Origin: a virus
Length of the DNA: 64,000 nt
Reading direction: 5' to 3' (one strand)
Virus record (IMG/VR): IMGVR_UViG_3300007712_000002
Location: 28,504-92,503 of that record
In this document: positions 24,201 to 33,617 of the stretch, piece by piece
Layout: every line of letters starts with the position of its first letter
Position numbering within the stretch: the first letter of the stretch is position 1
The notes under the pieces: generated by a model
Told to the model about the DNA's origin: nothing
What the model saw: only the letters and a program-made list of their open reading frames with translations
The model's database searches: none
Translations under genes and position numbers: made by a program

Positions 24201-26411
24201 ATGAAAGATATCGATACCCGTGCCCTTATGGGAGAAGCCAAATTCTATGAAGGATATAGTCGCTGGGATGATGACTTAGGCAGGTATGAAACATGGGAAG
24301 AAAGTGTTGCCCGTGTTATGAATATGCACCGTGAGTTTTACAAAGACAATATGACAGAAGAGTTGTCATTGCTCATTGATGAAGCAGAGGCACTTTACAA
24401 ACTCAAATATGTGTTAGGTGCACAACGAGCACTTCAATTTGGTGGTGAGCAGATCCTCAAGCACCAGATGCGTATGTATAATTGCACTTCGTCGTATGCT
24501 GATCGCCCAGCTTTTTTTGGCGAACTATTTTACGTTCTCCTATGTGGAGCGGGCGCGGGTTTCTCAGTTCAGAAACACCACGTTGCGAAGTTGCCAAAAG
24601 TGGCGCAGCGCAAGGGCCAAGCCAAGATCCACGAAGTAGAAGACAGCATTGAAGGCTGGGCTACAGCACTAGACGTCCTCATGTCAAGTTTCTTTGAAGA
24701 TGGCGGCAAGCACCCAGAATATATAGGTCGTCGAGTTTATTTCGACCTCAACAAAATACGTCCTCGTGGCGCAATGATCTCAGGAGGATTCAAGGCACCT
24801 GGTCCAGAGCCTCTACGCAAGGCACTTGACAAGATCGAGCATCTTGTGCAAGGTGCAGTGCTAGCAGGTCGCAACACACTCAAGCCCATTGAAGTGTATG
24901 ACATTTGTATGCACGCCGCTGATGCTGTTCTAGCCGGCGGTGTTCGTCGTTCAGCCACCATCTGCTTGTTTAGCCCTGATGATCGTGAAATGATCGAGGC
25001 AAAAACAGGCGACTGGTATATCCGTAACCCGCAGCGTGGACGTTCAAACAACAGCGCAGTGATTGTGCGTAAACAAGCAGACCGTGAACAGTTTTCAGAA
25101 ATCATGAAGAGCATTCGCCAATTTGGAGAACCAGGTTTTGTGTTTACTGAAAGCACAGAGCATACATACAATCCTTGTGTTGAAATCGGCAAATATCCGG
25201 TCCTCATTGAAGGCAAGAAAAAGCGCAGCGGCTGGCAAGGCTGTAACCTAAGTGAACTTAATGGCGCCAAAGCGACTACTAAGGAAGAGTTTCTCAAAGC
25301 TTGCCGTGTAGGTGCTATATTGGGCACCCTGCAAGCAGGTTACACAGATTTCAAATTCCTTGATGAAACCAGCAAGAAGATTTTTGACCGTGAAGCACTT
25401 ATTGGAGTGAGCATTACAGGGTGGATGAACTCACCAGACGTCTTGTTTGATGAAAAGATCCTCAAAGAAGGTGCAGAGCTTGTCAAGCGTGTCAACCGTC
25501 AGGTTGCCAAGCTACTAGGAATCAATCCAGCGGCGCGAACAACATGTGTCAAGCCAAGCGGTAACGCTAGTGTTCTCCTAGGCACATCAAGTGGTATTCA
25601 TGGTGATCATTCACCTAGATATATTCGTCATGTTCAAATGAACAAAGATACGGAAGTTGCACAACTATTTGCCAAGACCAATCCATATATGGTTGAGGAA
25701 AGTGTCTGGTCAACAAACAACACTGACTATCAGATTGCTTTCCCAGTCATTGCCCCAAAAGAGTCGCTGTTCAAGCGAGACCTCTACGGCGTTAACTTGC
25801 TTGACAAAGTCAAGCTTGTTCAAAATAGCTGGGTTGAGTATGGCACAGACGAGAGTCTTTGTGTCGACCCAACAGTGCGCCACAATGTGAGTAACACAGT
25901 TCAGGTTGCAAACGATCAATGGGATGAAGTTGAAGAATATTTGTTCACTAACCGTGATAGTTTTGCGGGTATCAGTTTTATCTCTGTTAGTGGTGACAAA
26001 GACTTCAACCAAGCACCATTTACAGAAGTTCTGACTGAAGAACAGATTGTTGCAAAATATGGAAGAGCAGCTATGTTTGCCAGTGGATTGATTGTCGAGT
26101 CAACCAAAGGGTTTGGAGATTTGTGGTCAGCAACATTTGCAGCACAACAAGACCAAGAGCAACGAGGCGAACAAGCTGACCTAGGTGCTGAATGGACCCG
26201 ACGTTTCAAGAAGTTCTCCAACAATTATTTTGATGGTGATGAAAAGAAGGCTGAGTATTGTCTCAAAGATGTCTACTTGTTACACAAATGGACAAAAATC
26301 CAACAAAACATGCAGCCAGTTGATTTCTTGACAGGCCTATCTAAGAAAATGTATACTGACATAGATCAAATGGGCGCTCAAGCTTGCGCGGCAGGAGGTT
26401 GTGAGATTTGA
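24201..26411 (+). CDS. adenosylcobalamin-dependent (class II) ribonucleoside-triphosphate reductase
   Basis: 736 residues, ATG 6 bases after AGGAGA (a GTG three bases earlier is less likely). Monomeric RTPR type: MYNCTSSYADRP with the first active-site Cys near residue 91, NPCVEIGKYPV with the radical Cys and Glu near 322, and the C-terminal redox pair in ACAAGGCEI. It makes deoxynucleotides for phage DNA and needs host cobalamin. The glutaredoxin 1.2 kb downstream is the likely electron donor. Confidence 0.95.
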   Translation: MKDIDTRALMGEAKFYEGYSRWDDDLGRYETWEESVARVMNMHREFYKDNMTEELSLLIDEAEALYKLKYVLGAQRALQFGGEQILKHQMRMYNCTSSYADRPAFFGELFYVLLCGAGAGFSVQKHHVAKLPKVAQRKGQAKIHEVEDSIEGWATALDVLMSSFFEDGGKHPEYIGRRVYFDLNKIRPRGAMISGGFKAPGPEPLRKALDKIEHLVQGAVLAGRNTLKPIEVYDICMHAADAVLAGGVRRSATICLFSPDDREMIEAKTGDWYIRNPQRGRSNNSAVIVRKQADREQFSEIMKSIRQFGEPGFVFTESTEHTYNPCVEIGKYPVLIEGKKKRSGWQGCNLSELNGAKATTKEEFLKACRVGAILGTLQAGYTDFKFLDETSKKIFDREALIGVSITGWMNSPDVLFDEKILKEGAELVKRVNRQVAKLLGINPAARTTCVKPSGNASVLLGTSSGIHGDHSPRYIRHVQMNKDTEVAQLFAKTNPYMVEESVWSTNNTDYQIAFPVIAPKESLFKRDLYGVNLLDKVKLVQNSWVEYGTDESLCVDPTVRHNVSNTVQVANDQWDEVEEYLFTNRDSFAGISFISVSGDKDFNQAPFTEVLTEEQIVAKYGRAAMFASGLIVESTKGFGDLWSATFAAQQDQEQRGEQADLGAEWTRRFKKFSNNYFDGDEKKAEYCLKDVYLLHKWTKIQQNMQPVDFLTGLSKKMYTDIDQMGAQACAAGGCEI

Positions 26412-27208
26412 CCGGAGATGTTATTCATTCAGATGCTGTTACAACAATGCGACAGCATCTGAATGATAATTCGATTGATCTTGTTTTGACCAGTCCGCCT
26501 TATGATGATTTGAGAACATACAATGATTCAATACAGTGGAGTTGGTCGGTTTTTGAAGAATCTGCCGCTGACCTAACGAGAGTAATCAAACCTGGCGGCG
26601 TGATTGTTTGGAATACAGGCGATCAAACTATTAATGGTAGTGAAACAGGAAACAGTTTTAGACAAGCATTGCATTTTAAAGACCAATGCGGATTGCGACT
26701 TCACGACACTATGATCTGGCAAAAGAGCAATTTTAGCAATCCAAGTCGCAATCGTTATCACCAGGTATTTGAATACGTTTTTATATTGAGTAAAGGCGCA
26801 CCAAAAACATTTAATCCCATCATTGATCGCAAAAATGTCTATGGAGGTCAACCTGGATCATTTGGTGAAAATACGGTTACAAATCGTGATGGCAGCAAAA
26901 GTGTTCGTGATCGCAAAATCAATCGCGAGTATGGTATGAGGCATAATGTATGGATTGTAAATACTGCTGGACAAGAACGAACGGCGCGGCGCTGGGGTCA
27001 CCCAGCCATGTTTAGTCTCGAATTTGCTATGGATCAAATGCGTTCGTGGAGCAACCCTGGTGATCTGGTTTACGATCCTTTTGGTGGTAGTGGCACTACA
27101 GCAGAGGCAGCGATACGTCTTGATAGAGATTTTGTAATCAGTGAAATTGATCAATCATATTGTGAGATCATAAAGGAAAGAATTGATGCTACATTACGTA
27201 AAGGGTGA
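26408..27208 (+). CDS. beta-class DNA N4-C/N6-A methyltransferase
   Basis: 266 residues; TTG start at 26408 with AGGAGG 9 bases upstream, overlapping the reductase stop. Catalytic motif TSPPYDD near residue 30 precedes the SAM-binding motif DPFGGSGTTAEAA near residue 225, the order of beta-class enzymes. No partner restriction gene is seen, so it probably protects phage DNA. Target sequence cannot be predicted. Confidence 0.88.
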   Translation: MTGDVIHSDAVTTMRQHLNDNSIDLVLTSPPYDDLRTYNDSIQWSWSVFEESAADLTRVIKPGGVIVWNTGDQTINGSETGNSFRQALHFKDQCGLRLHDTMIWQKSNFSNPSRNRYHQVFEYVFILSKGAPKTFNPIIDRKNVYGGQPGSFGENTVTNRDGSKSVRDRKINREYGMRHNVWIVNTAGQERTARRWGHPAMFSLEFAMDQMRSWSNPGDLVYDPFGGSGTTAEAAIRLDRDFVISEIDQSYCEIIKERIDATLRKG

Positions 27209-27617
27209 TGTAACCGATGCAAAACAACAGGTCGTTGCCCACGGCGTGAATTGTTCCGGCGGCTTTGGTAGTGGCGTTGCTGGCGCTATTCGCCGTAAAT
27301 ATCCTGAAATACGAGAAGCATATATCAAACACGAACCCAAAATGTTGGGAACCTGTCAATTTGTTGAACATGCTGATCGCATCTGGGTAAATGCATTTAC
27401 TCAACAAAACTACGGCTATGATGGTGCACAATATGCTGACCTCACAGCCGTTGGACTTTGCTTTGCTGAGATCGCAGACTATATGGACGAGCATGGCCTT
27501 GTAACTATTGCCATGCCAAAAATTGGCTGCGGACTTGGAGGACTCGACTGGGATCAAGTAAGTGTTCTAGTTGAAGGACTATTTGAAGACCACGAGGTCT
27601 ACGTTTACGAACTATAG
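27186..27617 (+). CDS. macro-domain protein (ADP-ribose binding)
   Basis: 143 residues; ATG at 27186 after AAAGGAAAG. VKGDVTDAKQQVVAHGVNCSG and GSGVAGAI are the ADP-ribose-binding loops; MPKIGCGLGGLDW is the second loop. Macro domains remove or read ADP-ribose; in phages they can undo DarT-type DNA ADP-ribosylation. That it acts against such a defence here is inference. It overlaps the methyltransferase by 23 bases. Confidence 0.85.
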   Translation: MLHYVKGDVTDAKQQVVAHGVNCSGGFGSGVAGAIRRKYPEIREAYIKHEPKMLGTCQFVEHADRIWVNAFTQQNYGYDGAQYADLTAVGLCFAEIADYMDEHGLVTIAMPKIGCGLGGLDWDQVSVLVEGLFEDHEVYVYEL

Positions 27618-27626
27618 GAAAATAAT

Positions 27627-27902
27627 ATGTCAGAAACTATTATATGGAGCAAAAATGGCTGCCCATATTGCGATCAAGCTAAAGTATTGCTTGATGGTTC
27701 GGGTATTGAATATCAAGAGCGCAATATTAGTGAACAACCAGAGCTAAGAGAAACACTACTTGAAACACTGGATCAGGTCAATCCTGGTGCACCAAAAACT
27801 GTCCCGCAAATCTGGCTGCATGGTAAGTTTGTTGGAGATTATCGCGCTCTTTGTCAATATTATGAAGATCACAATATGTGGTCTGGAAACACAGGAGTTT
27901 AA
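27627..27902 (+). CDS. glutaredoxin
   Basis: 91 residues, AGGAAAATAAT before the ATG. Redox motif GCPYCDQAK at residues 10-18, cis-Pro in KTVPQIWLHGK and the GSH-site GDY. Likely reduces the class II ribonucleotide reductase encoded upstream. Confidence 0.92.
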   Translation: MSETIIWSKNGCPYCDQAKVLLDGSGIEYQERNISEQPELRETLLETLDQVNPGAPKTVPQIWLHGKFVGDYRALCQYYEDHNMWSGNTGV

Positions 27903-28232
27903 ATGTTAACACCAAAGATAAATGAAGTTGTAACCCTCAAACTTGTTTCAGGGGAAGAAGTAATAGGATATTTTGTTGCTGAAGACGCAGAATCAATTGT
28001 TTTGCGAAAACCACTGGTTCCAGTCGCAACAGGACAAGGGTCAATAGGACTAGCGCCTTTTGTGATGTCAAGCGACTACCTCAAACCAGGTGCGAATGTA
28101 GATATCCCTTTCAATAAACAAACTATTATTTCCACTGTGCCTACAGAAAAGCAATTTGCTGACGCTTATACACAACAAGTAAGCGGTATTGATATGTCGG
28201 CATCTGGAAAGCCAGGACTGATTACTACATAA
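27903..28232 (+). CDS. Sm-like beta-barrel protein
   Basis: 109 residues, starting right after the glutaredoxin stop with AGGAG upstream. VVTLKLVSGEEVIGYFVAED then SIVLRKPLVPV follow the Sm/LSm pattern seen in short proteins of T4-type marine phages. Function unknown; RNA binding possible but not shown. Confidence 0.6.
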   Translation: MLTPKINEVVTLKLVSGEEVIGYFVAEDAESIVLRKPLVPVATGQGSIGLAPFVMSSDYLKPGANVDIPFNKQTIISTVPTEKQFADAYTQQVSGIDMSASGKPGLITT

Positions 28233-28235
28233 ATA
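28229..28235 (+). promoter_or_regulatory. T4-type late promoter
   Basis: ATAAATA overlapping the end of the preceding gene, 17 bases before the gene at 28253. Confidence 0.6.
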
Positions 28236-28252
28236 CTCCGTGAGGAGTATGT

Positions 28253-29200
28253 ATGAACGTTCCAGTCCATCGCAATACAGACAGTCGTATTTGCGGCGCA
28301 TCAACAACAGTTAAAGGACAGAGCAATGTCTTCGTGAATAATCTGCTTGCAAGTGTGCAAGGAGATACCAATACTCACGGCGGCGGAGCTCTTTCTGCAT
28401 CTGTAAATGATGGAACAGTGTTTATAAATGGCGTCAAGGTCGTTTTACAAGGCAGTGCTGCTTCTCCAGACAGTCTATGCCCGCCCCGTGGTCAACCACA
28501 TTGTAACCCTCGAAGCTCTAGCGGTAGTCCAGACGTTTTTGCATGTAACGGCGTAGCAGGTGGTGGAACGGGGAGCTCTGGGGCAGGCGCTGGTGGACGC
28601 GATCAAGCAGCGGACAGCACTACCCAAGCACAAGGCCAGGCGCCTGATCCCAACGCTACACCAGAAGAAGATCTGGCTGATGATTATACAGATCCAAATG
28701 GTGAAAAATCATTTGATCGCTCAGCCTTTAGTGAAGAAGATCTTGCACGTATCGATGAATTAGAAAGTGATCCGGCTTGGCGTAGTGAATTGGAAGCATT
28801 GGAAGCAAAGTATCCAAACTTGGATCGAACCGAGCTATACCAAATTGTAAATGGTGAAAGCGACTTCGATCCACAAGCAACAAACCCGAGCGGTGCAACT
28901 GGACTCTTCCAGCTGATGCCTGACAGCGCTCGTGAGATTGGATACTCTACTACTCAGATTTATAATCAGACACCAGCGCAGCAACTCAATACCTATGGCA
29001 AGTATCTGGACCGTTGGAATTACAATTCCAACAATTCTTTGGGTATGATGCAAGCCGCCCCTGCTTATGCAAGCAGAGCTCCAAACGAAGTTGTTTATGG
29101 TGTAAACAGTGCGGCTTGGAAACAAAATCCAGGCTGGCGTTCTAGTAGAAATGGACCGATCACTGTGGGAAGCATTAACGACTATTATAGGAAAACCTGA
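28253..29200 (+). CDS. PAAR spike fused to lytic transglycosylase
   Basis: 315 residues. Residues 1-100 form a PAAR repeat (HRNTDSRICGASTTVKGQ, VQGDTNTHGGGAL, CPPRGQPHC), the metal-binding tip of the tail tube. A disordered acidic linker follows, and residues about 195-300 are an SLT domain: catalytic Glu in VNGESDFD, then NPSGATGLFQLMPDSA. The tip would pierce the outer membrane and the enzyme open peptidoglycan during entry. Start by AGGAG. Confidence 0.88.
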   Translation: MNVPVHRNTDSRICGASTTVKGQSNVFVNNLLASVQGDTNTHGGGALSASVNDGTVFINGVKVVLQGSAASPDSLCPPRGQPHCNPRSSSGSPDVFACNGVAGGGTGSSGAGAGGRDQAADSTTQAQGQAPDPNATPEEDLADDYTDPNGEKSFDRSAFSEEDLARIDELESDPAWRSELEALEAKYPNLDRTELYQIVNGESDFDPQATNPSGATGLFQLMPDSAREIGYSTTQIYNQTPAQQLNTYGKYLDRWNYNSNNSLGMMQAAPAYASRAPNEVVYGVNSAAWKQNPGWRSSRNGPITVGSINDYYRKT

Positions 29201-31044
29201 TGGCATTTACTGATTTCCCAAACGGCCTCGGAAGCGCCGCCGACTATCTTAGTGCAAACAACAGCACTCGTGCCGAGTTGACTGGCAGTGTTGCTGATAT
29301 TGGGCGTTTGGTTGTCAGTGCTGAGCTGGATTTCAACCTCAAAGAAATCATTTGTAGTTTGTTGGCAGGGCGAGGACTCAAGCTGCCAAATATTCAGATC
29401 TGTATCAGCCTCAATCTCAAAGAGCTGTTGGGAACTATTTTTGGTCAAGTGCAACAGGTTCTCTACGATGCATTGGCATCCTTGGATGCAGCATTTGATC
29501 GTTTCCTTGATCATCTTAAACTAGATGAAGTTTTGGGACGAATCAATAATGTATTGGGCGAAGTCACACAGATCGCCAACATGATCAACTTCTGCTCTGC
29601 ACCCCTTGATCCGATCCAAATTCCAAACGTGCTAGAGAATGCCATGGACAGTTTCCTGGGTGCTGGTAAATCAATCATTGATTCTATCGGACAGATATTG
29701 CCAGGTGAGATTGGTGGTTGTTTAATTGATGGCCAGTTCAACGGCAGCATTTTTAATGGCGGTATCCTCAAGAAGATTTGGGATAACTTTGACGATCTTG
29801 ATACCATAGCAGATACGATCATCAATGACGCTAACTCTGTCATTAGACAAATCGATGACCTCATTGATCGAGAAAACAACGTGTCAGGTGTATACGATCA
29901 AGGTGGTAGCGATCTACTTGAAGATGATGATCGTCCAGTGAACGACGGCATAGGTGCGCTATACAACTCACAAGATGAAGGCATCCAGGGCGCAGTTTAC
30001 GCGGCAGGCCAACTTTGGTCCTCATATCAAAACCTTGCAAGTTATCAGGTTGTTGGTAGCGACGGCACTGTATACAACAATATTTTTGAAACATTCTGTG
30101 AGCCAGAACTGTTACGCATATTGCGCAGAACACCAGATCCCCGCCCAGAGATCGCAGAACGTGAGCCAGTATTCAACTACTGTGGTGAAATCATTGGTTA
30201 CACGAAAGTTACAACACAAGAGTCTCCGACGACCAGTGTAGGCAAGGTTCCTGGTGAAATTGATCAACCAGGATTCGACGCAGGAGGCCTGTCAACCAGT
30301 CCAATCGCTGAAGCTATTGAGATCGCCGCAACAGGAAGCGGTTCTTCAACGTCTGGCGATACTACTATCATCAATAATATTGACGGCACTGGTGTCCTGT
30401 TTGCTGAGAGTGAAGCAGCTCAACTCAGTCTCGGAACAACAGAAGGACAACTTGTCTACAGGACCGATACTGGAACCACATATGTTGATAACGGAGGAAC
30501 CAGCAACACTATATCAGACTTCAATGTGGTTGGCGGTGCATCAGGTGCGAATGTTGGTGCTGGCTCTCAAGTTTATGCTGGTCTTTCAGGGCAAGAATTG
30601 CAATTTCGCACGATTACCAGCGGCGAATATATCAACCTAACACAAACACTCAACGAGATCGAAGTATCTGCAGACATTGCCCGTTACGAAGGAACGTTAC
30701 TCACCACAGATGCTACCCTGACTGAAGTGTTGTTTGACACTGTGCCCAATCCTACTCCTGGCACCAACACAACGTGGTTCCTAACCATCACCGCTGTGGC
30801 CAACCGCAGAAACACCAACGACGCAGTTGCTATCCGAATGGAAACTGTGATCGACAACGCCACTGGCACCGTTTCCGTGGTTGGCGTGGGCGGAAACAAA
30901 ACTGTCTACAACGCATCAGCAGCGACCGCCAACTATGATCTCGTGGTTGACGTATCCAGCAACCAAACTCGTGTTAGAGTTCAAGGGGATACAGCGCACA
31001 ATGTTGACTGGAAGGTGCGCATGGAATATATTGCAAGTCCGTAA
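29200..31044 (+). CDS. large tail/baseplate structural protein
   Basis: 614 residues, TGATG overlap with the preceding gene. Residues 1-260 are helical with several Ile/Leu-rich segments; residues 360-480 are glycine/serine-rich with fibre-like repeats (VLFAESEAAQLSLGTTEGQL); the last 130 residues form a beta domain. The pairing with the PAAR protein suggests a baseplate or short-fibre component. No enzyme motif. Confidence 0.7.
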   Translation: MAFTDFPNGLGSAADYLSANNSTRAELTGSVADIGRLVVSAELDFNLKEIICSLLAGRGLKLPNIQICISLNLKELLGTIFGQVQQVLYDALASLDAAFDRFLDHLKLDEVLGRINNVLGEVTQIANMINFCSAPLDPIQIPNVLENAMDSFLGAGKSIIDSIGQILPGEIGGCLIDGQFNGSIFNGGILKKIWDNFDDLDTIADTIINDANSVIRQIDDLIDRENNVSGVYDQGGSDLLEDDDRPVNDGIGALYNSQDEGIQGAVYAAGQLWSSYQNLASYQVVGSDGTVYNNIFETFCEPELLRILRRTPDPRPEIAEREPVFNYCGEIIGYTKVTTQESPTTSVGKVPGEIDQPGFDAGGLSTSPIAEAIEIAATGSGSSTSGDTTIINNIDGTGVLFAESEAAQLSLGTTEGQLVYRTDTGTTYVDNGGTSNTISDFNVVGGASGANVGAGSQVYAGLSGQELQFRTITSGEYINLTQTLNEIEVSADIARYEGTLLTTDATLTEVLFDTVPNPTPGTNTTWFLTITAVANRRNTNDAVAIRMETVIDNATGTVSVVGVGGNKTVYNASAATANYDLVVDVSSNQTRVRVQGDTAHNVDWKVRMEYIASP

Positions 31045-31054
31045 AACTTTTTGG

Positions 31055-31083
31055 TTGACAGGCAAAGCCGTTTGCCATATAGT
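31055..31083 (+). promoter_or_regulatory. sigma70-type early promoter
   Basis: TTGACA 31055-31060, 17-base spacer, TATAGT 31078-31083; starts a set of five small genes. Confidence 0.75.
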
Positions 31084-31117
31084 CTTGGTATATTGATTCT
31101 AACCAAGGACTGAAAAT

Positions 31118-31420
31118 ATGAGATCCAAAATCTGCGAAGACGGCAAAGCACGTATCCTTGCCAAGGTGGTTGTTCCCATGGGCGTCCAGGAAATCACGCT
31201 GTTCGCTATGGCAAATCCTCGGTTCCACGAGAATGATGAGGCCATGAATGACTTCGAAAACCTCAATAAGCGTCAGCTGTTCAATGTTGCCAAGGAGAGC
31301 GTTGCTCTTCGTGGCGATAACATCGAACTGGCCGACAACATTGTTGTGGACAACTGGACGACTCGTCAGATCGCTCGTGCAACACAACATGTCAAGCGGC
31401 TCTTTCCTGAGGTCGACTGA
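31118..31420 (+). CDS. small early protein
   Basis: 100 residues, AAGGA before the ATG. Alpha/beta; no motif recognised. First gene behind the promoter at 31055; its stop overlaps the next ATG (TGATG). Confidence 0.6.
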   Translation: MRSKICEDGKARILAKVVVPMGVQEITLFAMANPRFHENDEAMNDFENLNKRQLFNVAKESVALRGDNIELADNIVVDNWTTRQIARATQHVKRLFPEVD

Positions 31421-31683
31421 TGGCAAGTATTTACGATTACCCGCCTGGAACATATGTTCAAGGCAAGGAAGACGACTGGATCGGAACGGTCGAATACCTG
31501 TCTGTCAATCCATATGGTGAGCCGTGTTTGGTTATTCGCATGATCAAACGCTCATTCACCAATAACAAGGGAATGCACGATTTGGGTTGGACACCGATAG
31601 ACCAATCCTGTGAATTTTGGCGGCGCACAGACAGGATGCATCACGGAAACATTAAACTTCTTGAAGAAGAAATGAGGGTATAA
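31420..31683 (+). CDS. small early protein
   Basis: 87 residues. Strand-rich with a basic patch (LVIRMIKRSFTNNKG). Coupled to its neighbours. Function unknown. Confidence 0.55.
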   Translation: MASIYDYPPGTYVQGKEDDWIGTVEYLSVNPYGEPCLVIRMIKRSFTNNKGMHDLGWTPIDQSCEFWRRTDRMHHGNIKLLEEEMRV

Positions 31684-31684
31684 G

Positions 31685-31927
31685 ATGTGGTTGGTTGTCT
31701 GGCTGGCAGGAGAAGCCAGCATGATCATGGGTGGCAACACGGGCATGAGCGTTGTATTTTGTAACACAATGCGAGAAGTGGTCATCACTGACATTGCAGA
31801 AGGTGTGCGGCAAGATACTGACGGAACGCTCTGGGTAGAAGCTGAAAATGGTGATCGTCTTCCTTTCCAGGAATGGTCGGTTACATGTGAAGAAACACGT
31901 CCTGTGCTAGGCGATGTGAGGAAATAA
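31685..31927 (+). CDS. small early protein
   Basis: 80 residues, one base after the preceding stop. Small beta-barrel pattern (SVVFCNTMREVVITDIAEGV, LWVEAENGDRLPF). Function unknown. Confidence 0.5.
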   Translation: MWLVVWLAGEASMIMGGNTGMSVVFCNTMREVVITDIAEGVRQDTDGTLWVEAENGDRLPFQEWSVTCEETRPVLGDVRK

Positions 31928-32139
31928 TGACAAAGACAACGCAAGACTTTATCGAAAACCCTGGTCTATCTGACTGTCTCATGAACATCATGCCGTTTCT
32001 GGTTTGGTCAGCAGACATGGACGAGATACACGGCGGCGTTCACGCTCGCGACGCCCTAGCTAGTTTCCGTCACATACTAGGCTGGGAACAAGAACGTTTT
32101 GACGCATTGTGTGATATCTTTCGCCAGGAACCAGAATGA
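31927..32139 (+). CDS. small early protein
   Basis: 70 residues, TAATG overlap. Helical with aromatic residues. Function unknown. Confidence 0.5.
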   Translation: MTKTTQDFIENPGLSDCLMNIMPFLVWSADMDEIHGGVHARDALASFRHILGWEQERFDALCDIFRQEPE

Positions 32140-32471
32140 CACGTTACAGCCTTTTCATTGATGACGAACGCTTGCCACCTCGCAATGACGGCCGCAATTG
32201 GGTCGTCGCTCGAGACTGGGAAGATGTCATGATGAACCTGCGTATTCGCGGAATGCCAGGATTTGTCAGCTTTGACCATGATCTCGGCGAAGACCTTCAC
32301 ACTGGCTACGACATCGCCAAGTTCTTGGTTGAGCTAGATATGGGTGGCGATGATGCTTTTGTTATCCCAGATGAGTTTGATTTCTACGTGCACAGCCAAA
32401 ATCCTGTGGGCAAAGCAAACATCGAACATTATCTTAACAACTATTTGGAGCACCGAAAAAATGTGGTATGA
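32136..32471 (+). CDS. cyclic-phosphate-processing receiver-like domain (cREC)
   Basis: 111 residues, ATGA overlap. SLFIDDERLPP at the N-terminus, GFVSFDHDLGEDLHTGYDIAKFL in the middle (positions 47-69) and VHSQNPVGKANIEHYL near the end match the cREC family, which is predicted to act on 2',3'-cyclic phosphates in RNA processing. In a phage with a large tRNA set it could belong to tRNA repair; that link is inference. Confidence 0.75.
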   Translation: MTRYSLFIDDERLPPRNDGRNWVVARDWEDVMMNLRIRGMPGFVSFDHDLGEDLHTGYDIAKFLVELDMGGDDAFVIPDEFDFYVHSQNPVGKANIEHYLNNYLEHRKNVV

Positions 32472-32925
32472 TATTGTTAGCTTTATTGGCAGTAACTATG
32501 CTCAATTTATCTTGTGGCTGGGTGGCGGCGCCGCCAGTGCAGAAATTTGGCTGTTGCTTATTGCAGTGGTTCCTGCTATGATATTCATGGCTGTTCCCCT
32601 TTTCTGCGTGGCTCGGCTGACAGCCGAGCCGGGACGGACCGGGACGCAGACAGGAGCAATTTTTGCTTTTTTGAGTGTTCCTCTGTTTGTCTTGGGATTT
32701 ATGTTATCCATGATCTTTGGGATCAATGGAAATGTTCATTTCCAAGAAAACTTTCGCGAGTGTGTGCAGTTTGAAGACATAACTATAGAGGCTCAAACTC
32801 CTGTGATGGTTCTCATGTGCCGCTACCGTGATCATGTTGACAACGATTTCAGCCCCTGGGAACCACGCCGAGCACTTTATGGCACCAAATTTCTTGATGC
32901 TGATGTTGTTGACGAAATGCCTTGA
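32461..32925 (+). CDS. inner-membrane protein with two helices
   Basis: 154 residues; ATG at 32461, overlapping the previous gene by 11 bases. Hydrophobic segments near residues 25-55 and 68-88, then a soluble C-terminal domain with Cys residues. No family recognised. Confidence 0.6.
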   Translation: MWYDIVSFIGSNYAQFILWLGGGAASAEIWLLLIAVVPAMIFMAVPLFCVARLTAEPGRTGTQTGAIFAFLSVPLFVLGFMLSMIFGINGNVHFQENFRECVQFEDITIEAQTPVMVLMCRYRDHVDNDFSPWEPRRALYGTKFLDADVVDEMP

Positions 32926-32950
32926 CAAGCACGAATAAATCTGCTAAACA
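32922..32950 (+). promoter_or_regulatory. sigma70-type promoter
   Basis: TTGACA 32922-32927, 17-base spacer, TAAACA 32945-32950, 30 bases before the hydrolase gene. Confidence 0.55.
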
Positions 32951-32980
32951 AAACTTCTGTAAGTAACTAGAGAGACAGAT

Positions 32981-33532
32981 ATGATTCGTCTAACGGTTTT
33001 TCTAACTCAGTTAGCAGGCATCGCAGCCGTAACGGCAAGTGCAGAGCCCGTGTCTATCACCTTGCTTCCATCATCATATGAAAAGGAAGCCCATGAACAG
33101 GACAAAATTGACCCACAATCACACCATTGTCTAACCGAAGCCATCTACTGGGAAGGGCGAAACCAGGACGGATTTGCCATGGCTGCGATTGGTCATGTGA
33201 TCATGAATCGTGTTCGCAGTCCTGATTTTCCTGATGCGGTATGTGACGTAGTCCATCAAGGACCTCTTGATGGAGGCCCTATCGAATTGAATCGCTGCCA
33301 GTTTAGTTACTACTGTGACGGCAAAAGTGACACGCCTCCCCTTGAAAACATATTAGAAATAACCGCATGGGATTTTTCTCATATTATTGCAGAGCTCATC
33401 TTGTATGGAGAAAGCGAAGATTTAACCAGCGGTAGCACCTACTATCATGCAACTTATGTTGAACCATTTTGGAGCAAAGAATACCAAGAAGTTGCAATGT
33501 TGGGAGATCACATCTTTTATCGACACTACTAA
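32981..33532 (+). CDS. SleB-like cell-wall hydrolase with signal peptide
   Basis: 183 residues. N-terminal signal-like segment (residues 1-22, LTVFLTQLAGIAAVTASAEP), then a Hydrolase_2/SleB domain: catalytic Glu in IYWEGRNQDGFAMAAIGHVI, a CQFSYYCDG segment and the closing ATYVEPFW. It should reach the periplasm and cut peptidoglycan, so it is the best endolysin candidate here; a signal peptide would make it holin-independent or pinholin-type. Confidence 0.82.
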   Translation: MIRLTVFLTQLAGIAAVTASAEPVSITLLPSSYEKEAHEQDKIDPQSHHCLTEAIYWEGRNQDGFAMAAIGHVIMNRVRSPDFPDAVCDVVHQGPLDGGPIELNRCQFSYYCDGKSDTPPLENILEITAWDFSHIIAELILYGESEDLTSGSTYYHATYVEPFWSKEYQEVAMLGDHIFYRHY

Positions 33533-33554
33533 ACAACTTATACGTGCACAAGCC

Positions 33555-33583
33555 ATCCCCTGCCTAGAAATAGTGCAGGGGAT
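33555..33583 (+). terminator. strong hairpin overlapping a late promoter
   Basis: ATCCCCTGC (33555-33563) pairs perfectly with GCAGGGGAT (33575-33583). No U-run; its 3' arm ends inside the ATAAATA box at 33582. Confidence 0.5.
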
Positions 33584-33588
33584 AAATA
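33582..33588 (+). promoter_or_regulatory. T4-type late promoter
   Basis: ATAAATA 29 bases before the gene at 33618. Confidence 0.55.
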
Positions 33589-33617
33589 TGATGACATAAC
33601 AAAAAGAGGCTTGTAAA

